Source of the DNA: Planctomycetota bacterium
Lineage (GTDB): Bacteria; Planctomycetota; UBA1135; GCA-002748355
Length of the DNA stretch: 36,429 nt
Assembly: GCA_011321845.1 (NCBI GenBank)
Contig: DROQ01000084.1
Coordinates: 1-36,429 of the forward strand
Reading direction: 5' to 3'
Shown: positions 23,659-30,722 of the stretch, one piece after another
Position numbering within the stretch: the stretch's first letter is position 1
How the letters are laid out: each line of letters begins with the position of its first letter
Position numbers and translations under genes: made by a program
The notes under the pieces: generated by a model
The model's database searches: none
What the model was told of the DNA's origin: nothing
The model's input: only the letters and a program-made list of their open reading frames with translations

Positions 23659-25001
23659 CGATCAGGACTCAAGTAACGCGCGACATCGGTTCGCAAGGTC
23701 AAGAGGCCTGGGAGGAGCCCCGCCAGACCAGCTAAAAGGGTAACACCAATCAGGAGCCAGAGGTCCCGAAGGCCAAAATCCACTGCGGAAAAAGGCACCC
23801 CTGTCCAGGAGCGCAGAGTCTCTCCGAACAAGAAGACTCCTCCATGGGCACCCAGGATCCCCAGAAAGGCGCCCGTTCCTCCCACCGCAAGGGCTTCGAA
23901 CAGGACAATGGCGAAGATTTGACTCCTCCTCGCTCCCAAGGACCTCATGATCGCAACCTCGCGACGCCGCTCATCCATGGTCAGATAGAGGGAATTGAAA
24001 ATCCCGATTGCGGCCACGACGAGAACCAGAAACCCAATGGACCGCAGCGCCAGGGCGAGGTCCCCCACCATCTCGAAGAGCTTCCGGATCTCCACGGCTG
24101 GAATGGCGGCCTGCGCTTCGGGACGCCTCTGGAACAGGCTCCGCAGAATCATGGGTCCCAGGGGATGCTTGGTGTCCACGATCACGGAGGAGATGGCGAC
24201 CTTGGACGCGCCTTCTCCTTTTTTCACGACTTCGTGGCCCTTGAGCCGAAAAAAGGCCCCGATGGGAAGGTAGAGGGCCCGGTCGATGGGCGTCCCCGTC
24301 GGCGCGAGAATGCCCACCACTTGGAAAGGCGCTTCTGCGTGCTCCTCGAGCGTGGCGCCCACCCCATGCGAGGGGATCACCTCGTCCCCAATGCGCAGGC
24401 CCGTCCTCTCGGCGGCGCTCGAACCGAGAACAACCTCCCGCCAGGAAGCGGGGATGGCCTCGTGCTCCTCCCCATGGCCCCCGGGTCTTTCAGAGCCCGA
24501 TTCCCCGGCCTGCTCCCGGGCCTCCTCGAGGAGGTCCTCATGGGAGAAACGCCAGGCGCCCCCTTGCAGGAACTGCAGAGGGACCCGTTCCCCTTTCTTG
24601 TTCTTCCCAAGGGAGAACTTGGAAAACCATTCGTCGGTGGTCCCGATGATGGGAAAGCCGCGATAAGAGTCCCCCACCACCTGAGGGATGGCGTAGCGCA
24701 CCCCCACCCTCCTCCCCAGGCGGTCTGCGTGGGCCTGCTCATAGACCGAGAGAGGGATGATCCCCTGGGACTGGCCCAGGTGGAAAACGGTGTTGAGGAC
24801 GAGGTCGAGGGGCGAAGTGTCCCCCGGACCCAATACGACGCCGTAGCCTTTGGAAGAGGAGTGGTACCTCCGTTCTGCCTGGTCCGCCGCGATCCAGAGG
24901 AAGGTGACGAGGGCCGTTCCCAGGAGGATGGAGAAGGCGAGCAGCAGGTTGGCCGGAAGACGGTAGGAAAGGTGGCGGGCAACGATGGAAGGGAGTTTCA
25001 T
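23655..25001 (-). CDS. FtsX/MacB-type ABC transporter permease
   Basis: The 448-residue protein has one N-terminal membrane segment (about 18-38), a large periplasmic domain and three C-terminal segments within about 318-435, the FtsX-like layout. The periplasmic part has GVVLGPGDTSPLDLVLNTVF and VGDSYRGFPIIGTT, a pattern I associate with permeases paired with DUF3299 proteins. A short His/Glu-rich stretch (GGHGEEHEA, about 174-182) may bind metal. LGARRSQIF near 370 is typical of the FtsX cytoplasmic loop. The start overlaps the ATPase stop and the stop overlaps the DUF3299 start, both by ATGA. Zinc or another metal, or an envelope lipid, are candidate substrates; the sequence does not decide. 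Confidence 0.88.
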   Translation of the reverse strand: MKLPSIVARHLSYRLPANLLLAFSILLGTALVTFLWIAADQAERRYHSSSKGYGVVLGPGDTSPLDLVLNTVFHLGQSQGIIPLSVYEQAHADRLGRRVGVRYAIPQVVGDSYRGFPIIGTTDEWFSKFSLGKNKKGERVPLQFLQGGAWRFSHEDLLEEAREQAGESGSERPGGHGEEHEAIPASWREVVLGSSAAERTGLRIGDEVIPSHGVGATLEEHAEAPFQVVGILAPTGTPIDRALYLPIGAFFRLKGHEVVKKGEGASKVAISSVIVDTKHPLGPMILRSLFQRRPEAQAAIPAVEIRKLFEMVGDLALALRSIGFLVLVVAAIGIFNSLYLTMDERRREVAIMRSLGARRSQIFAIVLFEALAVGGTGAFLGILGAHGGVFLFGETLRSWTGVPFSAVDFGLRDLWLLIGVTLLAGLAGLLPGLLTLRTDVARYLSPDR

Positions 25002-25681
25002 CGCGCAGGCTCTCCCATCCCCAGGGCGAACTCCCGCATATCCACGCGGCGATCGAGGATCTCAGCCGTCCTGTGGTCATGCGTAACCATCAGCAGAGTC
25101 GCCCCCGACTCGCGCACCAACTCCAGAAGAAGTTCCAACACGGCCTGGCCGGTCTCGGGGTCCTGGCTCCCCAAAGGCTCGTCAGCGAGAATCAGCTCGG
25201 GGGCATTGATCATGGCCCGGGCCAAGGCCACCCGCTGCTGCTGCCCAACGGACAGCTCCCCAGGCCGATTCTCCATCCGGTCCGAGAGTCCTACGCGCTC
25301 GAGCAAGGCCCGGGCCGCATCCCGGGTCGCCCGGCCCGAGCGCCCCGCGAAAAAAGCTCCGAGGATCACATTCTCCAGGGCGCTGAAGGGAGGCAAGAGG
25401 TTGAAGGTCTGGTGTACGTAGCCGATATGCCGGGCGCGAAACCGGTCCCTCCCCCTCTCGGAGAGCTTGGTAAGATCCTGGTCCCGAAAAAAAACGCGCC
25501 CTTTCTCCGGGAGCAGTATGCCCGAAACCAGATGGAGAAAGGTCGTCTTCCCGCAGCCGCTCGGCCCCACCAAGGAGACCGTCTCTCCCTCCCCAAAACG
25601 CAGATGAGGGATCGAGAGAATGGGCACATAGGTTCCACCCTTCTTGCGGTACCCCTTCTCCACGCCTTCGATCCGGATCAC
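24998..25681 (-). CDS. LolD/MacB-type ABC transporter ATP-binding protein
   Basis: I set the start at the GTG at 25681, which overlaps the HisD-like stop as GTGA and begins VIRIEGVEKGY, a normal ABC N-terminus; upstream residues are Gly-rich and lack family similarity. The 227-residue ATPase has Walker A GPSGCGKTT, Q-loop YVHQTFNLLPP, signature LSVGQQQRVALARAM, Walker B LILADEP with D-loop GSQD, and H-loop MVTHD. It energises the permease encoded immediately downstream. Size and motifs fit the LolD/MacB/FtsE group. Confidence 0.93.
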   Translation of the reverse strand: MIRIEGVEKGYRKKGGTYVPILSIPHLRFGEGETVSLVGPSGCGKTTFLHLVSGILLPEKGRVFFRDQDLTKLSERGRDRFRARHIGYVHQTFNLLPPFSALENVILGAFFAGRSGRATRDAARALLERVGLSDRMENRPGELSVGQQQRVALARAMINAPELILADEPLGSQDPETGQAVLELLLELVRESGATLLMVTHDHRTAEILDRRVDMREFALGMGEPAR

Positions 25682-27003
25682 GCCCCCCCCTCCCCGGCCT
25701 TTTCCTTCTTCTCCATACCCAACGAACTCCTGGCCGAGGCGGCGGGGGGGAGCAGAACCCCGGGGACATCCTCGACCTCTTTCCAATACGTCCAACGTTC
25801 GTCGGAGATCTCATCCTCCCGCTCTTTCATGATGGACATGGGTCGCAGGAAGAATTTGGGGGAAAAGAAGCCCTCGATGGAGCCCAAGGGTGGATGCACC
25901 CAGGGATGGCTGAGAAAGGAACCCAATAGCGAGGAGCTGGGTCCGAGCTGAACGCAGGCACAGGGGGGGAGTTCGCTCATCCACTTGGAAGGATGGGACA
26001 CACGCAGAAGGATGCGCTTGGGGCTGAACTGCTCGAGGAGTTCAAAGGCCCGCCGCAACGAGGGGACAAGGACCCGGAGCACACTCGCCCTGAGCGCCCT
26101 CTTGACGGCCGCCTTACGCCCTCGGGGGAGTTTGTCGGCTCGCTCCAGAAGGACGACGCCCAGGCGCAGCAAGAGGTCCTCGGAGTTCGAGAGGAGGATG
26201 CAGCGCCCCTCCTCGTGCAACTCCGCGTGCAGGAGGATCTCCTCGACCAGGAGGGGATCCAACTCGGCCCGCTTGTCCGCCACGAGCAGGAGATCCTGGC
26301 CCCCGCCCATGGGGAGCACTCGAATATGACCGCCGACCCGTCGCATGGCCCAGGCCGAGGCCGGCCCATCCCCCCCCAGGATCAAATCGCAGGGACCCGG
26401 GAGCCCCAGCCCCTCCGCCAGAATAAAGACACCTTCCGCGCCCCCCCGTCGAACGAGCTGATGGATCCCCATCACCTCGCAGGCCGCAAGAAAACCGGTG
26501 GAAGGATCTTCCCCCTCCTCCAACTGGAGCGCGACACTCACCTGCGGCACCCCCGCGACCTGCGGGGGGGAGGCGAGGGAGAGGAGGGTGGACACGGGGA
26601 GTTTGGCCTTGGGGAGAACGATCCCCACATGTTGGTAGGGCCGATGCCGGATCTCAATGCGCCCGCCCCCTTCTTCGCGCACGACGCGATTTTCGGGGAG
26701 GTGGTGCCGGTGGAAGACCCGGAGACGGATGCTCCGCTCCTCGAGGAGCTGCTGGGCACCGGGGGAGAGAGAGGCCTTGGCCCTCGGAAAGGAGGAACCG
26801 GCCTGAAACAAATCCCTCCGCTCCCCCAGCCTCTTTTGGAGGAAGACACTGGGGTTTTCCCCGCCCTCCCGCCAGAGGCGGTCCAGCTCCCCCAAGGAAA
26901 CATCCCTCTCCCCGCCCCCCTGCGGAGGGTCCGAGTCGACCTCCCCGGAGCCGAAGAGAGGCCCCTGCCCCGGGTCCGTTCGAATGGGCGCGATCCCTTT
27001 CAC
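25678..27003 (-). CDS. Histidinol dehydrogenase-like pseudoenzyme
   Basis: The 441-residue product, from a GTG start at 27003, follows the HisD fold over almost its whole length: RVFHRHHLPE (95-104), RPYQHVGIVLP (121-131), VAGVPQVSVAL, MGIHQLVRRGGAEGV, PMGGGQDLLLVAD (231-243) and VQLGPSS. The residues needed for histidinol oxidation are missing when aligned with E. coli HisD. The catalytic pair Glu326-His327 (PEHL) reads SPKRI (Lys329-Arg330). Zinc ligands Gln259 and His262 (SQAEH) read LHAEL, Asp360 (GDY) reads GSF, and the C-terminal His419 region has no counterpart. It should not make histidine. Its stop overlaps the ABC ATPase start, so a role with the transporter is inferred. It starts 13 bases after the zinc-ribbon gene. 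Confidence 0.8.
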   Translation of the reverse strand: MKGIAPIRTDPGQGPLFGSGEVDSDPPQGGGERDVSLGELDRLWREGGENPSVFLQKRLGERRDLFQAGSSFPRAKASLSPGAQQLLEERSIRLRVFHRHHLPENRVVREEGGGRIEIRHRPYQHVGIVLPKAKLPVSTLLSLASPPQVAGVPQVSVALQLEEGEDPSTGFLAACEVMGIHQLVRRGGAEGVFILAEGLGLPGPCDLILGGDGPASAWAMRRVGGHIRVLPMGGGQDLLLVADKRAELDPLLVEEILLHAELHEEGRCILLSNSEDLLLRLGVVLLERADKLPRGRKAAVKRALRASVLRVLVPSLRRAFELLEQFSPKRILLRVSHPSKWMSELPPCACVQLGPSSSLLGSFLSHPWVHPPLGSIEGFFSPKFFLRPMSIMKEREDEISDERWTYWKEVEDVPGVLLPPAASARSSLGMEKKEKAGEGGA

Positions 27004-27016
27004 GGAGGCCGGGAGG

Positions 27017-27457
27017 TTAAAGTACCGGGAGGGAATGCTGAGAATCCCAGCCGTCGTTCAAAGGAGTGATGTTGGGATCCCGCTCGTGGTGGATGTGGTG
27101 GTCGAAAAGCTTGCTGAACCTCCTCTTGTCTTCGGGCCAGCGCACATCGGTAACGACCACCTTGGCCCGCCCCCTCGCGACCGGGTCGTGAACATGGGCG
27201 GGAGGCACGCTGCGGATCACCCCGATTTCACAGCCATCCTCGTCCTTGCCGGTGGGACAGAAGACCAGAGCAAAGGCCCGATAAAGATACGAAGGGTCCA
27301 GACCCGGAAGCATCTTGCCCCCCTGGCAGGCGGGACAGGGGAGGACACCCTCCTCGACCACCTTGCCATCCTCATCCACCAGGTCCCCCGGAAGGGAACC
27401 ACATTCCCGACAAAATCTTCCGTCTTCTCTGGGTACGAAACGCGTCTTCCCGGCCAT
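27017..27457 (-). CDS. Small zinc-ribbon protein of unknown function
   Basis: The start is set at the ATG at 27457, nine bases after GGAGG; the GTG at 27466 is an alternative. The 146-residue cytoplasmic protein has two Cys pairs, CRECG near residues 16-20 and CPACQ near 41-45, forming a probable zinc ribbon around a DEDGKVVEEG loop. The rest contains VPPAHVHDP and DHHIHHERD, a His-rich stretch. No enzyme family was recognised. It is the first gene of the operon that continues with the HisD-like protein and the ABC transporter, and is separated from the upstream Enzyme I-like gene by a terminator. A metal-sensing or chaperone role is conceivable but not shown. Confidence 0.72.
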   Translation of the reverse strand: MAGKTRFVPREDGRFCRECGSLPGDLVDEDGKVVEEGVLPCPACQGGKMLPGLDPSYLYRAFALVFCPTGKDEDGCEIGVIRSVPPAHVHDPVARGRAKVVVTDVRWPEDKRRFSKLFDHHIHHERDPNITPLNDGWDSQHSLPVL

Positions 27458-27466
27458 CGGCCTCAC

Positions 27467-27471
27467 CCTCC
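27467..27471 (-). promoter_or_regulatory. Shine-Dalgarno deciding the zinc-ribbon start
   Basis: GGAGG on the minus strand lies nine bases before the ATG at 27457. It favours that ATG over the GTG at 27466, which it would almost touch. Confidence 0.6.
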
Positions 27472-27551
27472 ATCCAAATCCGATCGGGGAGCAGGTGCCC
27501 CCTGGCCGTTATTCTCCCGAGAATCGCTCCGGGATCCATCACAAAGAAACG

Positions 27552-27571
27552 AAAAACCCCGGCTCCCGGGA
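27552..27571 (-). terminator. Rho-independent terminator after the Enzyme I-like gene
   Basis: On the minus strand TCCCGG (27571-27566), loop GAG and CCGGGG (27562-27557) form a six-pair GC-rich stem with one G-T pair, followed at once by TTTTT (27556-27552). It lies just past the TAA at 27577-27575. It separates this gene from the zinc-ribbon operon. Confidence 0.65.
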
Positions 27572-27574
27572 GGG

Positions 27575-29296
27575 TTAGCGCTCCGCCTCGAGGAGGACCT
27601 TCTGGAGAGCCAGAGAGTCGGAGGCCCGCAACACCCTTTTGGCCAAAGCCTCGGCGGCAGGGAGGGTCCAGGCTCTAAGGGACTTGCGGACCTTGGGGCT
27701 CCGGACCGGAGTCACCCCAAAGGAGCGGAAACCGACTCCGAGGAAAAAAGGGAGTCTCAGGGGATCGGAGACGGCCTCGCCGAAGAGAAGGCATCTTTTC
27801 CGTAGGCGCCGGGTCTCCTTGGACAACTCCGCGAGAAGCTTGAAGAAAGCGGGGTGGTAGGTCTTGTAATAATCGGCGACCTCCAGACTATCCCGGTCGG
27901 CGGCCAGAAGGTACTGCTGCAGATCGTCCAGGGCGACCATCAGGAAATCGGCCTCCTGCCCCACCGCATCCAGAGCGAAGGCGGTGGAGGGGACCTCGAC
28001 CACGGCGCCCACCAGGACCTCGTCCACGCAAGGGACTCCCTCCTTTCGGAGCGAGCCCCGCACACCGCGCACCATCTCCCGCACGCGATGCAAGTCCTGC
28101 ACCGCCGTGACAAAGGGAACAGCGATCTCCAGGGTCCCCCCGGGCTCGAGGCGGAGCAGGGCCCGGAGCTGGGTGCGGAAAAGAGAGGGGTTCTTGAGCA
28201 GGTAACGGATGCCTTTGAGGCCAAGTGCGGGGTTGGGCTCTCTCCGCTCCCCTTCCTTGGGGGGCCTCAGGTCTTCGCTCAGATCCAAGAGCCGGAACAC
28301 AACCCGTTGGCCCCCCGCCTTGGACAGAATCTCGGCGTAATGCCGATGGAGGAGGTCTTCGCCGGGAGGGGCCTGGTCGACGAGGAACAGCAGCTCGGTC
28401 CGATAGAGCCCCACTCCGTCCAAGCCTGCGTCCACGGCCTGGACAACCTCCCCCAGGTTGCCGCATGCGCCGAGGAGGTCGATGGCCGTCCCGTCCCCCA
28501 GCTCGGGCGGACCCTCCTCCTGGAAAGGGGGCATGGGCGTGCGCTGAAGGGCCTTGCCCTCATACTCGCGCCGGAGCCGGTCCTCGGGGTTGACGTAGAT
28601 CAGGCCCGCGGTCGCGTCGAGGATGACAAAGTCCCCCTCCTCGAGTTGCTCCCTCAGATCGCTGAGCCCCGTGACGGTGGGGATACCCATGGAGCGCGCG
28701 AGAATGCCCGCATGGGAACTGGGGCCTCCCTCCTCGGCCAGAATGCCCAGCACCTTTTTGTCCTCCAGCCGGAACATGTCGGTGATGGTCAGTTTTTTGG
28801 TGACCAGGATGTAAGCCTCCTCCTGAAGGGCGCGGGGATCTCTGCCCTCTTCCTTCTCCAGGGTCCGGAGCACCCGGAGGGAAACGTCCCGGAGGTCGAA
28901 GGCCGACTCGCGAAGCTTGTCGTTTTCGACCAGCTCGAAAATACGGTCGAAGCCCCGGACCACCTTCATCAGGGCGGACTCGAGGGGGAGCCGCTCTTTT
29001 TCGATCCAGTCCTCCACGTCCGCCCGAAAGGTGGGATCGTCCAGGTAAGCGAGGTGCACACCGAGGATCCTCGCTTCGTCACTGCCGATCTCCTTTTCGA
29101 GATTGGTCCTCAGCCGTTGGAGCTGGGCTTTGCAATCCTCGACCGCGGAGCGGAAGCGTTCGATCTCGCTCGGAACCTCGGTGGCCGAGACCCGGGAACC
29201 CTTGGGTCTGGCGTCGAATTCGTAGCCCATGAAGCGGATGCGACCAATGGCTACCCCGCCGCAGACGCAAAGACCTTCGAGGTGCTTACTCCGCAT
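27575..29296 (-). CDS. PTS Enzyme I-like phosphotransferase lacking the catalytic cysteine
   Basis: The ATG at 29296 gives 573 residues, the usual Enzyme I length; the open frame upstream of it is not conserved. Enzyme I passes phosphate from phosphoenolpyruvate to HPr. Present are the phospho-His motif GGPSSHAGILARSMGIP (His195), RTELLF (Arg299), VVEVP (Glu434, magnesium ligand), DDLQQY (Asp458) and AADRDS (Arg468). However, the TMDIGGDK loop reads LLDLSEDL, GTNDLTQY reads ALDDLQQY, and the proton-donor Cys of MCGE (Cys502 in E. coli) is Phe505 in LFGE, with a Cys three residues earlier. Catalysis may be altered or lost. No HPr or Enzyme II gene is nearby. The gene has its own promoter and terminator. 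Confidence 0.85.
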   Translation of the reverse strand: MRSKHLEGLCVCGGVAIGRIRFMGYEFDARPKGSRVSATEVPSEIERFRSAVEDCKAQLQRLRTNLEKEIGSDEARILGVHLAYLDDPTFRADVEDWIEKERLPLESALMKVVRGFDRIFELVENDKLRESAFDLRDVSLRVLRTLEKEEGRDPRALQEEAYILVTKKLTITDMFRLEDKKVLGILAEEGGPSSHAGILARSMGIPTVTGLSDLREQLEEGDFVILDATAGLIYVNPEDRLRREYEGKALQRTPMPPFQEEGPPELGDGTAIDLLGACGNLGEVVQAVDAGLDGVGLYRTELLFLVDQAPPGEDLLHRHYAEILSKAGGQRVVFRLLDLSEDLRPPKEGERREPNPALGLKGIRYLLKNPSLFRTQLRALLRLEPGGTLEIAVPFVTAVQDLHRVREMVRGVRGSLRKEGVPCVDEVLVGAVVEVPSTAFALDAVGQEADFLMVALDDLQQYLLAADRDSLEVADYYKTYHPAFFKLLAELSKETRRLRKRCLLFGEAVSDPLRLPFFLGVGFRSFGVTPVRSPKVRKSLRAWTLPAAEALAKRVLRASDSLALQKVLLEAER

Positions 29297-29324
29297 TGTT
29301 TCCGATGACTCCCATGGAGGAGGA

Positions 29325-29353
29325 ATCAAAACCACAGGGATGGCCCATGTCAA
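29325..29353 (-). promoter_or_regulatory. Sigma-70-type promoter of the Enzyme I-like gene
   Basis: On the minus strand a perfect TTGACA (29353-29348) is followed after exactly 17 bases by TTTGAT (29330-29325), four of six matches to TATAAT. The expected transcription start would leave a leader of roughly 20 bases before the ATG at 29296. This is the best promoter match found in the window. Confidence 0.65.
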
Positions 29354-29468
29354 TGAACGGAACGAAGCCGAAGGATTCGAGAGCAGGAATCCAACCGGCC
29401 ACGAGGAATCCGGCCCTCTTGTGTTTATGATTCCCAGCTGACTTTCGAGACCCTCCGAGGACATCCCT

Positions 29469-30722
29469 TTGGCGATCGCATTCAGCCTCCTTCTTTCCGC
29501 TTCTCTCTTCCTCCCCCAGGGGGGCACCCTCCCCACCGGGTTCCAGCGGGTCCGGACGCCGGACGGGAGCCGCTTCCTCCTCCACAAGACCGAAGGGCGC
29601 CCCGTGGCGGTGTGGATCTATGTCCACCGGATGGGAATGGCCCACGACCCTTACCAGCTCGAGGGACTCTCAGCCGCCTGCCTCAAGGCCTCCCTCAGCG
29701 CCCAACCCCTCCGAGAAAAGCTGGCAAGCCTGGGGGCCACCGGGCTCCGCCTCGAGACCCGAGCCCGGACGAGCAGCCTTCAGGCAGTCCTCCCCAGCGA
29801 TCGCATCTTGGCTTTTGCCGCCCTGATGAGGGAACGCCGCACCAGGCCACAGCTCCAAGGGCTGGACCAGGCCTTCTTGAACGCACACAGGGAGAGGGTA
29901 AGGACCTTTCAGAACCGGAGGGACCTGAGGCCCATCCGGGAAATGGCCCTCGCGACCATCCTCCGGGATCCGGTTCGCGCCGTCCTTTTTCCACCATCCT
30001 CGAAAGCCGGTTCCATCTCCCCTCCCGCCGCCCTCCTCTTTTTTCAGAGGCACAACCTCCCCGACCAGGGACTCACCCTGATCGAAGGCAACTTCGATCC
30101 AGCCTTGGTCGCCCGCGGCCTCTCCCACATTTTCAACACTCCCTCCCGCCTCCAGCCTCCCCTCGTGCCGCCCGAAGAACCCCTTCCCTCGGCCTCGCGA
30201 ATCCTCCGCTCGCATCGCCCCGGATACGCACTCGCCGCCCTGGCCTGGAGGATCCCTCCCGGCTGGAGCCAGGACGAACTCGGGGTGTTGGCCCATGCCC
30301 TCCAGGGAGCCGAGGTTCCCGGAGGCGAAGGACTCTCCTTCCGAGCCTTCCCTTCTTTTCCCAGCATGGGGCGCCCATCCCTCTTCGCCCTCGAAGCCAG
30401 GGCCCTCGGTCCCGGCATGAGCTCGGAGGAGTTGCTGCGGCATCTCCGGAAGAGGGTCGATGCCCTCCTCGAGGGGAAAACAGGAAGACAACTCCTGACC
30501 CGGGCGAACAAACTCCAGCGGGCTCGGGCCCGAGGGGACTTCGATCCACCGGAGACCAGGCTCTCCCGCCTGGGGCGCAGCATTCTCCTTGGGACCTATG
30601 GAGGAGGGAGCCCCGACCCCACTTCCCTCCTCGCCAAGGCTCGCAAACTCCTCCAAGGTCGAGGCGAATGCGCCAATCTGGTGGATCCCATCCCAAGCGG
30701 CGCGAAGGAGGAGAAAAAATGA
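29469..30722 (+). CDS. Secreted M16-peptidase-like protein without zinc motif (first of pair)
   Basis: The 417-residue protein starts at a TTG with GAGGA six bases upstream. The signal is MAIAFSLLLSASLFLPQ. The layout follows the M16 (pitrilysin/insulinase) fold: TPDGSRFLLHKTEG-type first strand, a helix where active members have HxxEH, and DQGLTLIEGNFDP matching the strand after the first subdomain. At the zinc site GLSHFLEHM-type sequence reads GLSAACLKASL (residues 66-76), so both His and the Glu are lost. In paired M16 peptidases one subunit is often inactive, but its partner here is also defective. Its stop overlaps the next start by ATGA. The preceding 172 bases hold the divergent promoter region shared with the Enzyme I-like gene. 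Confidence 0.72.
   Translation: MAIAFSLLLSASLFLPQGGTLPTGFQRVRTPDGSRFLLHKTEGRPVAVWIYVHRMGMAHDPYQLEGLSAACLKASLSAQPLREKLASLGATGLRLETRARTSSLQAVLPSDRILAFAALMRERRTRPQLQGLDQAFLNAHRERVRTFQNRRDLRPIREMALATILRDPVRAVLFPPSSKAGSISPPAALLFFQRHNLPDQGLTLIEGNFDPALVARGLSHIFNTPSRLQPPLVPPEEPLPSASRILRSHRPGYALAALAWRIPPGWSQDELGVLAHALQGAEVPGGEGLSFRAFPSFPSMGRPSLFALEARALGPGMSSEELLRHLRKRVDALLEGKTGRQLLTRANKLQRARARGDFDPPETRLSRLGRSILLGTYGGGSPDPTSLLAKARKLLQGRGECANLVDPIPSGAKEEKK

Noticed and set aside
25678-27003. Functional hisD for histidine synthesis
   Set aside because: The catalytic Glu-His pair and zinc ligands are replaced and no other his gene is nearby.
29403-29431. Promoter for the M16-like pair with TATGAT at 29426-29431
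   Set aside because: The -10 box is good, but nothing resembling TTGACA lies 16-18 bases upstream and no extended -10 TG is in place.
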